A DNA stretch of 64,000 nt from Chitinophagaceae bacterium (GTDB lineage Bacteria > Bacteroidota > Bacteroidia > Chitinophagales > Chitinophagaceae): contig JAMLHL010000007.1 in assembly GCA_023957125.1 (NCBI GenBank), forward strand, positions 1 to 64,000. The letters are read 5' to 3'. Positions within the stretch are counted from its first letter, which is position 1. Each line of letters starts with the position of its first letter. Below are positions 53,874 through 62,775 of this stretch, one piece after another. The notes under the pieces are model-generated. The model was not told where the DNA came from. It searched no databases and was given only the letters and a program-made list of their open reading frames with translations. Position numbers and translations under genes: made by a program.

Positions 53874-54003
53874 AAGAGGTTGTTTCAAAAAAGTCTTTCG
53901 CCATTAAGACATCAGGATACCGGATTTTACGAAGTGCCGGTTTTGTGAATCTCTGAGTCTTAATCGCGCAATTAAATGATGACATTTTTTGAGACAGCCT
54001 CTT
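53874..54003. mobile_element. MITE-like nested palindrome after hsp20
   Basis: A 130-bp unit with terminal inverted repeats AAGAGGTTGTTTCAAAAAA and, read inward from the right, AAGAGGCTGTCTCAAAAAA. Inside are nested pairs ATTAAGAC/GTCTTAAT and ACCGG/CCGGT. GAGGCTGTCTCAAAA-type ends are common in insertion sequences of Bacteroidota, so this may be an internally deleted derivative. No clear target duplication is seen. The right end runs into T(7), so it may also stop the hsp20 transcript. The 309-bp gap holds nothing else. Confidence 0.65.
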
Positions 54004-54135
54004 TTTTTAAAAACATTAACATTCAACTCCGCATTTATCATAATACATTGCAATAACCCGTTTAGCAATTGGAGGAAGTAAGAAATAAAGTTCTAAATTT
54101 GCCACTTAATTTTTAACCCGCCAAAAATCAGCAAA

Positions 54136-55476
54136 TTGACCGATTATAAGTTTTTGTTCATTTTGGTTCTGTCTTTAACATGCACCCTGCCGGCTTTTTC
54201 ACAAGTTAAGGATACGCTGAAAACGACGCAGGTTACGGATACATTGGAAAGGGATACAATGGGTATCCCGCAGGTTACAGATACCACGAAACTGGACTCA
54301 GTGCTTAGTCCCATACCAGTGGAGGATTCTGCATTGAGGATCCGGAATCTTAATCCCTATTTCACATTGCATGTTGACTCTACCCTGCAATACAAATTCG
54401 ATATCAATAAAGATCAGTCGCATTATTTCTGGTTTCTGAACAAACCCGTGGTGGGACTTAAAATAGAACGAAACACCGGGTTGCTGACTTTTAAGGCGGA
54501 TAAGGCTTTTTTTCTTTCCGGGCGGCTTAAGTACGATGTAGAATACAAAGTGGATTTAGGCGTGCAAAACCTGGATGATCCCAAAGACAAAATAGACACT
54601 TCATTTACGATTCTCTTTTTCAGTACAGAGATCATTCCGTCAAAAGTAAAACCCACCGTTAATAACGTGTTATACATAGATGAGGGGGACAGTATTAATT
54701 TTAAACTCCAGTGTGAAGACGGCAACTTTCCCATTGAAAACATTTCAATGACCAGCAATTACCCGCTTAAAACCCTCAGCACGATCACCAAGTGTGGCGA
54801 CGACTTCAGATGGACACCTCCCTTCGGCTTTGTAAAATCAACAGACACCGACAAACAACGAACCGTTATCATTAATTTTATTGGCGTTAATAAATTCAAT
54901 ATCAGTGATACAGCCACGGTTCGGATCATCGTGCGGGAAAACATCAACTATCCGCAAAAAGTACTTGAGTTTGAAGAAGTGAAAAAAAATGTTCAGCTAT
55001 ATTCCAACCGGTTAAAAGCCACTTTCATGGAACTGGACAAAGGAGTAAAACGCACCAAGGGCACCCGAACTACTTTTGACCTTACCTCCGCAGCTTCCTC
55101 CCTCGGCGGTACTGTATTTTCCTCCCTCCCGACCGACGGGCAAAAAACTGCCGGGAAAATATTACCGAGCGTGGGCGTGGCAATGGTGCCGGTAAGAGAG
55201 TCGGTGGCTCCTCCGAAAACGGCCGAACAAAATTCCGCTACGCTCGTACGCAACAGTATCAAACGCCTGGAATACCTGCTTCAAAACAATCAACTGGTGG
55301 GAGACAAGGATCCGCAGATCTTAACCAAGATACAAAAACTCAAAGACGAATTACAACAAATACAGGTGCAGCTTATTGAAGTGCCTATCATTGAAATCGG
55401 GGACTCGCCGGAAGAGCTCGACCGGTACTTCAATAACCCTAAGGTGAACAAGAAATACCGGATGAAGAAATCTTAG
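54136..55476 (+). CDS. Conserved exported protein with Ig-like domains
   Basis: A 446-residue protein with a TTG start (MTDYKFLFILVLSLTCTLPAFS) and signal peptide. A Thr/Asp-rich linker with a repeated QVTDT motif is followed by beta domains (GLKIERNTGLLTFKADKAFFLSGRLKYDVEYKV; SINFKLQCEDGNFPIENISM) and a C-terminal coiled-coil-like helical part (KIQKLKDELQQIQVQLIEVP). I recognise it only as conserved in this family of bacteria. Periplasmic or surface location is likely. Confidence 0.75.
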   Translation: MTDYKFLFILVLSLTCTLPAFSQVKDTLKTTQVTDTLERDTMGIPQVTDTTKLDSVLSPIPVEDSALRIRNLNPYFTLHVDSTLQYKFDINKDQSHYFWFLNKPVVGLKIERNTGLLTFKADKAFFLSGRLKYDVEYKVDLGVQNLDDPKDKIDTSFTILFFSTEIIPSKVKPTVNNVLYIDEGDSINFKLQCEDGNFPIENISMTSNYPLKTLSTITKCGDDFRWTPPFGFVKSTDTDKQRTVIINFIGVNKFNISDTATVRIIVRENINYPQKVLEFEEVKKNVQLYSNRLKATFMELDKGVKRTKGTRTTFDLTSAASSLGGTVFSSLPTDGQKTAGKILPSVGVAMVPVRESVAPPKTAEQNSATLVRNSIKRLEYLLQNNQLVGDKDPQILTKIQKLKDELQQIQVQLIEVPIIEIGDSPEELDRYFNNPKVNKKYRMKKS

Positions 55477-55493
55477 GAAGCGAGGAGTTGGAA

Positions 55494-55528
55494 GTTTATA
55501 GTTTATGGTTTGGAGTTTATAGTTTTTT
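55494..55528. repeat. Five-unit heptamer tract
   Basis: GTTTATA, GTTTATG, GTTTGGA, GTTTATA, GTTTTTT in strict 7-bp register, 18 bp after a stop codon. A different unit sequence from the GNRACCT tracts but the same period. Confidence 0.7.
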
Positions 55529-55571
55529 AGTCCGGATTTTCGATATGGTATCATGTTAACGCTAAAGTGGC

Positions 55572-55598
55572 TCACAGGTTTCAGATTTTTACCTGTGA
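55572..55598. terminator. Stem-loop in the gap before the GNAT gene
   Basis: TCACAGGT and ACCTGTGA form a perfect 8-bp stem with an 11-nt T-rich loop. No T-run follows, so its role as terminator of the preceding gene is uncertain. Confidence 0.45.
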
Positions 55599-55714
55599 AG
55601 CTTCTCCGGACTTCTGTATCATCCCCCGGCGTTTTTATGCAAGTTGCCCATTATTAGAATTAACTTAGCACCGGTTTCCTAACCATTTTCCTGATTACCA
55701 TTTGATAAATTCCT

Positions 55715-56161
55715 ATGCAACTGCAATGGACCATTCAACAATTTGATGAACTAAATATCCGGGAATTATACAGTATCCTTCAGTTGCGTATTGAAGTGTT
55801 TATTGTAGAGCAACAATGTCATTTCTTTGACACGGATGATAACGATCAGAAAGCGTGGCACTTATGTGCATGGAATGGCGCTGAACTCATTGCTTATTCC
55901 CGCCTTTTTGCGCCCGGAATAATATACCCGGAAGCCGCTATCGGAAGAGTTGTAAACAAACGATCGGTGAGGGGAAACGGCATCGGAAAGGAGCTCATGA
56001 AACGCAGTATTGACGCTGTATATCAATTATTTGGACGATCTCCTATTAAGATCGGCGCACAGTTATATCTCAAAAAATTCTACGAAACGCTTGGGTTCAC
56101 GCAAGTAAGCGACATTTACCTGGAAGACAGAATCCAACATATTAAAATGATTCTCCTTTGA
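55715..56161 (+). CDS. ElaA-like GNAT acetyltransferase
   Basis: A 148-residue GNAT enzyme. LYSILQLRIEVFIVEQQCHFFDTDDNDQKAWHL is the ElaA-type N-terminus, AIGRVVNKRSVRGNGIGKELM contains the acetyl-CoA pyrophosphate loop (R-x-x-G-x-G/A) and YLKKFYETLGFTQV the closing motif. Substrate unknown. Confidence 0.93.
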   Translation: MQLQWTIQQFDELNIRELYSILQLRIEVFIVEQQCHFFDTDDNDQKAWHLCAWNGAELIAYSRLFAPGIIYPEAAIGRVVNKRSVRGNGIGKELMKRSIDAVYQLFGRSPIKIGAQLYLKKFYETLGFTQVSDIYLEDRIQHIKMILL

Positions 56162-56295
56162 ATGGGAAGCGTCCTTTAAAATAATTCCGTCTGCCTGGTT
56201 CAGCCATCCGCACCCATTTTTCTGCAATACTATTTTTCTGCACAGCCCGTTAATTAGGTCGGTTCAATATTTTTTGAAAGCATAAATCCGCTCTC

Positions 56296-57279
56296 ATGAT
56301 AAAAAAACTACCTAACCTCGTTTTACGGACCTGCTTTGCGGCAGTCGTTTCCTTCTTTTCAATGCAATCTTACGGGCAATATATTTTTTTCGATAAGCCT
56401 GTATATGAAATAGGAGTTAATGTGGGTCCTTCCAACCTGCTCGGAGATTTAGGCGGCCATTTCGGAACCGGAAAGACCTTCCTGAAAGATAATAATATCC
56501 AGATGACCAAGCTGCAAAAAGGAGTCTATCTGACCGTTCGTCCAAGTGAATTTCTCGGCATAACGCTGTCTGCCAATATTACGGTACTTGAAGGAGCTGA
56601 CAGTATCATTGCAGTTAAAGGAGGCGCTGAAGTTGCCCGCAAAAACAGGAACCTGTCTGTACGCACGCCCATAAAGGAACTTACCCTCACCGGTGAAATA
56701 TATCCCCTGGTATTGCTTGAAGGCGATGACAAAGATCTGTTTCACAAGTTTCGTCCCTACGGGGTCATTGGTGTAGGTGTTTTTCATTTCAATCCACAAG
56801 GCGTATATACGGCGCCGGATGGCTCTAAAAGACTGGTGGATTTAAAACCATTGCGAACGGAAGGCCAGGGAATGCCCCAATATCCCGATAAAAAAGAATA
56901 CAGTCTTACACAGATCAATATCCCCTACGGCGTAGGTGTCCGGTATTATTTTTCAGACCGGATCAGCGCGGCTTTTGAGATCGTAAACCGGAAAACTTTT
57001 ACAGATTATATTGATGATATCGGGGACACCTTTATAGACGACAGCGATTTCGACAGCTTTTTCGGATCAGGATCCCAAACGGCGGCGATTGCGAAACAAA
57101 TGCACAACAAAGCCCAACAGGTAAGTCCAGGGGTAAGGATCCCCTATTACAACGCAGGGAATAAAAGAGGAACTGCCACTAATTACGACAGCTACTATTC
57201 CGCTTCCATTAAAGTGGGAATAAGACTGGGTGCCGGCAGAAATTCTTCGGGTATTATGCGGTGTCCGGTTTTCTTTTAA
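56296..57279 (+). CDS. DUF6089-type outer-membrane beta-barrel protein
   Basis: A 327-residue exported protein with a signal peptide ending near MQSYGQ. YEIGVNVGPSNLLGDLGGHFGTGKTFL, an early TVRPSEFLGITLSANIT strand pair and the closing YSASIKVGIRLG indicate a barrel of the DUF6089/PorG-like type common in Bacteroidota. A role linked to the type IX secretion barrel PorG is possible by analogy only. No partner gene is nearby. Confidence 0.82.
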   Translation: MIKKLPNLVLRTCFAAVVSFFSMQSYGQYIFFDKPVYEIGVNVGPSNLLGDLGGHFGTGKTFLKDNNIQMTKLQKGVYLTVRPSEFLGITLSANITVLEGADSIIAVKGGAEVARKNRNLSVRTPIKELTLTGEIYPLVLLEGDDKDLFHKFRPYGVIGVGVFHFNPQGVYTAPDGSKRLVDLKPLRTEGQGMPQYPDKKEYSLTQINIPYGVGVRYYFSDRISAAFEIVNRKTFTDYIDDIGDTFIDDSDFDSFFGSGSQTAAIAKQMHNKAQQVSPGVRIPYYNAGNKRGTATNYDSYYSASIKVGIRLGAGRNSSGIMRCPVFF

Positions 57280-57299
57280 CCGTCATTTCTTTTTTACCG

Positions 57300-57389
57300 G
57301 TGAAAAAGAGCCTTCAATCTCATATCGTTTTAATAAGAGTGATCATTATCGTTTCGTTGATCGTGTTTACGCTTATTGCGAATGCTTAG
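57300..57389 (+). CDS. Possible 29-residue membrane peptide
   Basis: GTG-initiated frame MKKSLQSHIVLIRVIIIVSL followed by IVFTLIANA, 20 bp after the barrel gene. It has the basic start and single hydrophobic stretch of a small membrane protein, or of a signal peptide whose gene has been lost. The rest of the 339-bp gap (57280-57618) shows only a -7 element at 57596-57603. Confidence 0.25.
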   Translation: MKKSLQSHIVLIRVIIIVSLIVFTLIANA

Positions 57390-57618
57390 ATAGATTGAAT
57401 GCGACAACGGAAAGACTAATAATAATTTCCGTTAATGCCAATCAGGTCTTTTCATGTGCCCGCCACCACTAAGCGCCGATTGACGTACAACGATACCGGG
57501 TGCAACAGTCGGCTCCTTTCCGGTTCACTTCTACCCGGAATGTAACAGATGAAGCAAAAATTTGTGACCCACCCGCTGCTCTTGCCCACAGTTCTTATCT
57601 TTGAGCAAATCATTTTAG

Positions 57619-58140
57619 ATGAAAACAGCTTCAAAACATGCCGGGGAATCCATCATAAAAATGACAGAACTGGTGCTGCCCAACGATACCAACGTATATG
57701 GCAACCTGATGGGAGGACGACTGATGTACTGGATGGATATCGCGGCAGCCCTGTCGGCACAGAAGCACGCTAATGCTCCGGTAGTTACCGCCTCGGTGGA
57801 CAACATTTCTTTTGAAGCCCCTATTTTACTGGGCAACATGGTATATATTGAAGCCAAGGTAAGCCGGGCTTTCACCACTTCCATGGAAGTACACCTGAGG
57901 GTATGGGGAGAAGATCTGAAACGTCAGCATAAATACAAAAGCAACGAAGCCTATTACACCTTTGTTGCGCTGAATGCAGAAGGGAAACCCTCACCGGTAC
58001 CGCAACTGATCGTTGAAACAGAAGACGAACGCAGGTTATACGACGGGGCGCTGCGCAGAAGACAATTGAGGCTGATCCTCGGGGGAAAAATGGCTCCTAA
58101 CGATGCCGAGGAACTGAAAGCTTTTTTCACTGAAAAATAA
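57619..58140 (+). CDS. Acyl-CoA thioesterase, hotdog fold
   Basis: A 173-residue thioesterase of the YciA/ACOT type. LPNDTNVYGNLMGGRLMYWMDIAAALSA has the N-x-x-G-x-x-x-G-G and catalytic Asp of the family, and VTASVDNISFEAPILLGNMVYIEAKVSRAFTTSMEV the second strand region. It hydrolyses acyl-CoA esters in the cytosol. A TATCTTTG -7 element at 57596-57603 lies 15 bp upstream. It converges with the acyltransferase gene (1 bp between stops). Confidence 0.92.
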   Translation: MKTASKHAGESIIKMTELVLPNDTNVYGNLMGGRLMYWMDIAAALSAQKHANAPVVTASVDNISFEAPILLGNMVYIEAKVSRAFTTSMEVHLRVWGEDLKRQHKYKSNEAYYTFVALNAEGKPSPVPQLIVETEDERRLYDGALRRRQLRLILGGKMAPNDAEELKAFFTEK

Positions 58141-58141
58141 G

Positions 58142-58891
58142 TCAGGCGGTTTTGTTTTTAAAATCCTCACTTTGCTCAATAGCATCCATTACCCGGGCCA
58201 GTATCTCCTCCAGGCTGTCTTCAAAATCCATCTGCAGCGGCCGCTTAAAGGTTACGCTGAGATCTACGTTTTTCTGCAACAGCCGGAGCCCCCTTTTGTG
58301 AAACGCTTTATTAAACCCGTCTATCACCACCGGCACCACGATACACCGGCTTTGTTTGATCAAAAATGCCGTTCCTTTCCGGCCCGGGGCAAACGGCGTA
58401 GTGGTACCCTGCGGAAAAGTGATTACCCAGCTATTCCCCAGCGCCCGGAGAATTTTATTACTGTCGGCAGCGCTCAGCCCTTTTCGTACAGCCCTGTCTG
58501 TTTCCACCCAGGTACGCTTCACCGTTAGGGAACCTGCCAGCGCCATCAGCCGGGTCATGAAATTTTTCTTCATGGTATCTTCCGCCGAAACAAAATACAC
58601 ATTCGTGAAGGGATTCAGCAGGTAATAAGGCACCCCCAACTTATTTTCTTTCCTCCACTTAACAGCGCAAAAAATATGGAGGAAGGCAATCACATCCATA
58701 AAATAAGTCTGATGATTACTTACAAACAACACATTTTTCCCGGGCAGGTTTTTGATATGTTCCGTTCCGGAAATTTTAAGCCGGTTCAGGATAGCGAGTC
58801 GTGGATAAGACAGGGATCCGATAATAATATATACCATCTTCCGCACCAGTTTTACATAACGTAATCTTTCAAAAAATGATTCCATCGGCAA
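58142..58891 (-). CDS. PlsC-like 1-acylglycerol-3-phosphate acyltransferase
   Basis: A 249-residue membrane-associated acyltransferase for phospholipid synthesis. A hydrophobic N-terminal stretch precedes the acyltransferase block 1, here NHQTYFMD: His and Asp are separated by five residues instead of the canonical four. FPQGTTTPFAPGRKGTAFL is block III with the EGT-type motif changed to QGT, and VPVVIDGFNKAF block IV. I recall Bacteroidota relatives with the same block I. Exact acceptor is uncertain. Confidence 0.85.
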   Translation of the reverse strand: MPMESFFERLRYVKLVRKMVYIIIGSLSYPRLAILNRLKISGTEHIKNLPGKNVLFVSNHQTYFMDVIAFLHIFCAVKWRKENKLGVPYYLLNPFTNVYFVSAEDTMKKNFMTRLMALAGSLTVKRTWVETDRAVRKGLSAADSNKILRALGNSWVITFPQGTTTPFAPGRKGTAFLIKQSRCIVVPVVIDGFNKAFHKRGLRLLQKNVDLSVTFKRPLQMDFEDSLEEILARVMDAIEQSEDFKNKTA

Positions 58892-59012
58892 ACCTCCCTT
58901 TACGCCGCAATATAGACTTTTTGAAATATTTTATTTAAAAGGGAACCGTTGGAGCGAAAATCCTGCACACGTCTTCTCAAAAGCTGATAACCGATTCCTT
59001 TATCTTTGCGGC

Positions 59013-59696
59013 ATGCAAACGAACACGGCAATTTTTGATATGGATGGATTACTGATAGACTCGGAACCTTTATGGGAAGAGGCGGCAACGGAAGTGTTGC
59101 AGGAATATAATATCCGGCTGACTATGGAACAATTTCACGATACCAGGGGACTACGTACCGAAGAATGGATCAACCACTGGTTTCACTATTTCAAGATCGG
59201 CCTGGAACAAATCAGACCTGCTGTTGAATTGACCATACAAAAAGCAGTTGAAAAAATAGGCGATCGGGGTGTTGCTATGCCCGGAGTGAAAGAAGTTTTG
59301 AATTTGTTCCGTGACCATACATTTAAAATAGGGTTGGCCTCCTCGTCCCCCATGGAGGTAATAGAGGTGGTAATCGAAAAATTAAATATCCGAAACTATT
59401 TCCAAGCCCTCACTTCCGCCCAGTTTCTGAACTATGGCAAACCGCACCCCGAAGTGTACCTGGCGTGTGCAACAGAACTCAGTTCAATTCCCGCAAAATG
59501 CATCTGTTTTGAAGATTCATTTAACGGGATGATCGCAGCCAAAGCCGCCCGGATGAAGTGCGTGGTAGTGCCCGATAAGGTTTTACAAAATAAATTGGAA
59601 TGGAATGCGGCGGATTTAAAACTTACCAGCCTGACCGGCTTTGGGGAGGAGGAACTGAAACAATTGCTACACAGCGGGATGGATAATAAATCCTAA
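59013..59696 (+). CDS. hxpB: HAD-superfamily sugar-phosphate phosphatase (HxpB-like)
   Basis: A 227-residue HAD hydrolase of the beta-phosphoglucomutase/2-deoxyglucose-6-phosphatase group. IFDMDGLLIDSEPLW holds the nucleophile Asp, LASSSPMEVIE motif II, and CICFEDSFNGMIAAKAARM motifs III-IV with the cap domain between. E. coli HxpB acts on hexitol phosphates; the specificity here is inferred. TATCTTTG at 59001-59008 is a full -7 match only 4 bp before the ATG, so the transcript may be leaderless. Confidence 0.87.
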   Translation: MQTNTAIFDMDGLLIDSEPLWEEAATEVLQEYNIRLTMEQFHDTRGLRTEEWINHWFHYFKIGLEQIRPAVELTIQKAVEKIGDRGVAMPGVKEVLNLFRDHTFKIGLASSSPMEVIEVVIEKLNIRNYFQALTSAQFLNYGKPHPEVYLACATELSSIPAKCICFEDSFNGMIAAKAARMKCVVVPDKVLQNKLEWNAADLKLTSLTGFGEEELKQLLHSGMDNKS

Positions 59697-59744
59697 CTTA
59701 CAGACGTTTAACAGTTTAAACCCAATCCTGTAAAAGTATTGACA

Positions 59745-60182
59745 ATGAAGTGGTTCTTAACGTTTTCACTTTTCTTTTTCTCCTTCACCGGATACGCGCA
59801 AAACAATGATTTGCCAAAATTATCGGTATCGCTGGCAGGATTCAAAGGAGGAGAAACCACCTCCGGTATCCTGTCCCGTATAATTGATTCTTCCCTGGTG
59901 GCCCGGGACGAAAAAGGAAATACCTATACCATTCTGCGTTTTCGCTGCATTTATAAATTCAAAAGCCGGTTCGAAGATCCTGAAACCGGCGAGAAGAAAA
60001 CCACGGATGATATGCGGGTGAATGAATTTATCCAAACCCCGGTAATGCCGGAAACCTGGCGGCAGAGTATCAAAGAAAATATTTCGAAAGGCGACCAGAT
60101 GATCCTCGATGACATCATCGTGCAACTGAAGAACGGCACAAAAATCATGGCGCCTTCTATCCGCTTCACCATCGTACAATGA
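59745..60182 (+). CDS. Conserved exported protein, 145 aa
   Basis: A small protein with a signal peptide (MKWFLTFSLFFFSFTGYAQ) and a beta-rich rest (LPKLSVSLAGFKGGETTSGIL; RFRCIYKFKSRFEDPETGEKKTTDDMRVNEF). The fold looks like the C-terminal domains of GldM-type gliding proteins (LPKLSVSLAG), an impression, not a search result. ATG 59745 preferred over TTG 59739. Confidence 0.7.
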   Translation: MKWFLTFSLFFFSFTGYAQNNDLPKLSVSLAGFKGGETTSGILSRIIDSSLVARDEKGNTYTILRFRCIYKFKSRFEDPETGEKKTTDDMRVNEFIQTPVMPETWRQSIKENISKGDQMILDDIIVQLKNGTKIMAPSIRFTIVQ

Positions 60183-60308
60183 GGTAAAAGCGCTGTCTCA
60201 TCTTTCTTCCACGAAAAAACTTACGTAGAACCGCTGGAAATTTAGAGGATAAATCAACTTCAGTTCTCCTATCTTTATGGCTTTTTATATCAGAATGTCT
60301 AAACGGAT

Positions 60309-62771
60309 ATGAAAACTGCAAAACAAACCAAAAAGAAGCAAAAAAAAGCTCCATCCAGAATATCCCATACCCGCAAACCGGATCATCTTACGGATTTTGA
60401 ATGGCAACTGGCGTTGCGAAAACAAATTGCTGCAGAAGAAAAATTTACCGTCACCCCTGCCCAAAAGGGTTCTGTTTATGGAGATTACGATGTAAAAAGC
60501 CAGCATTCCAACCTCACCTATAAAGTGGCGCTGCGAAGCGAAGACAACAGTTTGAATTTTTGCAGTTGTCCCGACTTCAAAACCAACCAGTTGGGCACCT
60601 GTAAACATATAGAATCGGTGCTGCTGAAGATCAAAGCAAAACCTGCCGGCAGAAAGGCGCTGTCCGTCCCGTACAATCCCGGCTATACTTCGGTGTACCT
60701 GAATTATATCGGGAAACGAACCGTAAAGATCAGGATAGGGACAGAAAAAACAGCGGCTTTTAAAAAACTGGCAAGGGAATATTTTAATTCCGCAGGCGAA
60801 CTGACTGAGACCGGCTTCAAAGAATTTGACCGGCTGCTTGCCAAAGCAAAGTCCTTAGATACAGAATTCAGATGTTACGATGATGCGCTTGAGTTTGTAC
60901 TGCAGCAAAGGAGCGCCCGTCACCGTCAATCGGTGTCCGGCAAATTGGGCGTAAAATTATTGAAAGGCCTACACAAAGCCACCCTATTTCCTTACCAGGA
61001 AACGGGGATTTTGTTTGCCATAAGGGCCGGCAGATGCATCCTGGCCGACGATATGGGACTGGGAAAAACATTGCAATCCATTGTGGCGGCAGAGGCATTG
61101 CGCCGCCATTTTCATTCCGGAAAAACCATTATCGTTTGCCCTACTTCCCTCAAGTACCAATGGAAAAGCGAGATTGAGAAATTTACCGGCAATACCAGGG
61201 TATGCGTGATCGAGGGAAACCTCCTTAACCGGATGAAACAATACGATGCAGAGGAAACCGACTACCTGATCGTAAGCTATAATGTGGCAGGAAACGATTA
61301 CCAGCACCTGAACGAACTGCATGCGGATATTTTAATACTTGATGAAGCCCAACGCATAAAAAACTGGCGCTCGAAGATCTCTGCCAAAATCAAACGTATA
61401 AAAACCAATTATGCTTTTGTATTAACGGGTACGCCGGTGGAGAACAATATTGAAGAACTGTATTCCCTGATGCAGATCGTAAATCCTTTCATGCTGGGGT
61501 CTCTTCATAATTTTTTGCAGAAACACCAGGAAAAGGACAATGCCACAGGAAAAGTTACGGGATATAAAGACCTCAACGCAATCGGTAACCTGTTAACGCC
61601 GGTGATGCTCAGGCGAACAAAGAAAGAAGTGCTGAAGCAGCTGCCGGCAAGAATGGATAAAAACCTGATCATTCCCATTACCGAAGAACAAATGCAAATG
61701 CATAAGGAGTTCGCGGATATCGTTGCACGCCTGGTAAAAAAGTGGAGACGGATGGGTTTCCTTCCCGAAGAAGATCGTCAGCGGTTGCTGAACAATCTGA
61801 ACATGATGCGAATGATCTGCGACTCCACCTTTATTATTAATCAAACCACCAACTTCCAGACCAAGTTGGAGGAATTGAATAATATCCTGGAGGAAATTAT
61901 GTCCATTGAAGGTGAGAAGCTGGTGATATTCAGTCAATGGGAGCGAATGACGAGACTGGTTGTCCCCATATTAAAAGAGAAGCACATCGGGTTCAGGTAT
62001 TTGCATGGGGGCATCCCGGCCAAAGACCGGAAAGAATTGTTCACTTCCTTTAATAACGATCCCGAATGCCGGGTCTTTCTTTCGACAGACGCCGGCGGAG
62101 TGGGGCTGAATTTGCAGGCAGCAGCCCATTTGATCAATCTCGATATTCCCTGGAACCCTGCGGTGCTGGAACAAAGGATCGGCAGAATTTACAGGCTGGG
62201 ACAGAAAAAAAATGTGAACATCATTAATCTCGTGGCAAAAGATACCATTGAGGAACGCATGCTGTCGGTATTAAAATTCAAAAAAGGAATTGCGGACGGT
62301 ATATTAGACGGCGGTGACAATAATATTTTCATGGGCGACAGCAAATTCAACAAGTTCATGGAATCCGTTGAAACCGTTGTTACCGTTGAACAAGTACCGG
62401 GACAGGAACCTGCCACGGTGAACGGTTATGATATGGAGGAAGAAAAACAACTGGAAGTACCGGAGCCGGACAACCCCAAAAATACCGCTGCCGAAAAAGA
62501 GGTGATCGTTGAACAACCCGATCTTTTTTCAGAACCCGCGGCTGCGCAATCCACCCAAAGCACAGAAGAGATCATTCAGCAGGGTGCATCTTTTTTTGAG
62601 AACTTCCTGACGGTTCTAAATTCACCGGACGGGGTAAAACAACTAACGCGACAATTGACGGAGACCGATGAAAAAACGGGCCGCTCCTATCTTAAAATCC
62701 CGATCAGTAATAACGCAGTTGTGGAGAACGCGTTATCCGTGTTGGGTAACCTGTTTAAAAATATCAGGTAA
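60309..62771 (+). CDS. SNF2-family DEAD/H helicase with SWIM zinc finger
   Basis: An 820-residue ATPase. A basic N-terminus is followed by a SWIM finger (Cys85-x-Cys87, then CKH near 100) at about 80-105, then the SNF2 core: Walker A ILADDMGLGKTLQS near 244-257, Walker B DILILDEAQRIKN (345-348 is DEAQ), VLTGTPVENNIEEL, and in the second lobe FLSTDAGGVGLNLQAA and EQRIGRIYRLGQ. A Pro/Glu-rich acidic linker (about 690-745) leads to a short helical tail. Family members remodel RNA polymerase or nucleoid complexes, and the role here is unknown. The urea transporter starts 4 bp after the stop. Confidence 0.93.
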   Translation: MKTAKQTKKKQKKAPSRISHTRKPDHLTDFEWQLALRKQIAAEEKFTVTPAQKGSVYGDYDVKSQHSNLTYKVALRSEDNSLNFCSCPDFKTNQLGTCKHIESVLLKIKAKPAGRKALSVPYNPGYTSVYLNYIGKRTVKIRIGTEKTAAFKKLAREYFNSAGELTETGFKEFDRLLAKAKSLDTEFRCYDDALEFVLQQRSARHRQSVSGKLGVKLLKGLHKATLFPYQETGILFAIRAGRCILADDMGLGKTLQSIVAAEALRRHFHSGKTIIVCPTSLKYQWKSEIEKFTGNTRVCVIEGNLLNRMKQYDAEETDYLIVSYNVAGNDYQHLNELHADILILDEAQRIKNWRSKISAKIKRIKTNYAFVLTGTPVENNIEELYSLMQIVNPFMLGSLHNFLQKHQEKDNATGKVTGYKDLNAIGNLLTPVMLRRTKKEVLKQLPARMDKNLIIPITEEQMQMHKEFADIVARLVKKWRRMGFLPEEDRQRLLNNLNMMRMICDSTFIINQTTNFQTKLEELNNILEEIMSIEGEKLVIFSQWERMTRLVVPILKEKHIGFRYLHGGIPAKDRKELFTSFNNDPECRVFLSTDAGGVGLNLQAAAHLINLDIPWNPAVLEQRIGRIYRLGQKKNVNIINLVAKDTIEERMLSVLKFKKGIADGILDGGDNNIFMGDSKFNKFMESVETVVTVEQVPGQEPATVNGYDMEEEKQLEVPEPDNPKNTAAEKEVIVEQPDLFSEPAAAQSTQSTEEIIQQGASFFENFLTVLNSPDGVKQLTRQLTETDEKTGRSYLKIPISNNAVVENALSVLGNLFKNIR

Positions 62772-62775
62772 ACTT

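Noticed and set aside
57230..57472. 80-codon frame over the end of the DUF6089 gene
   Set aside because: Begins inside the barrel gene in another frame and continues into non-coding sequence without any recognisable pattern.
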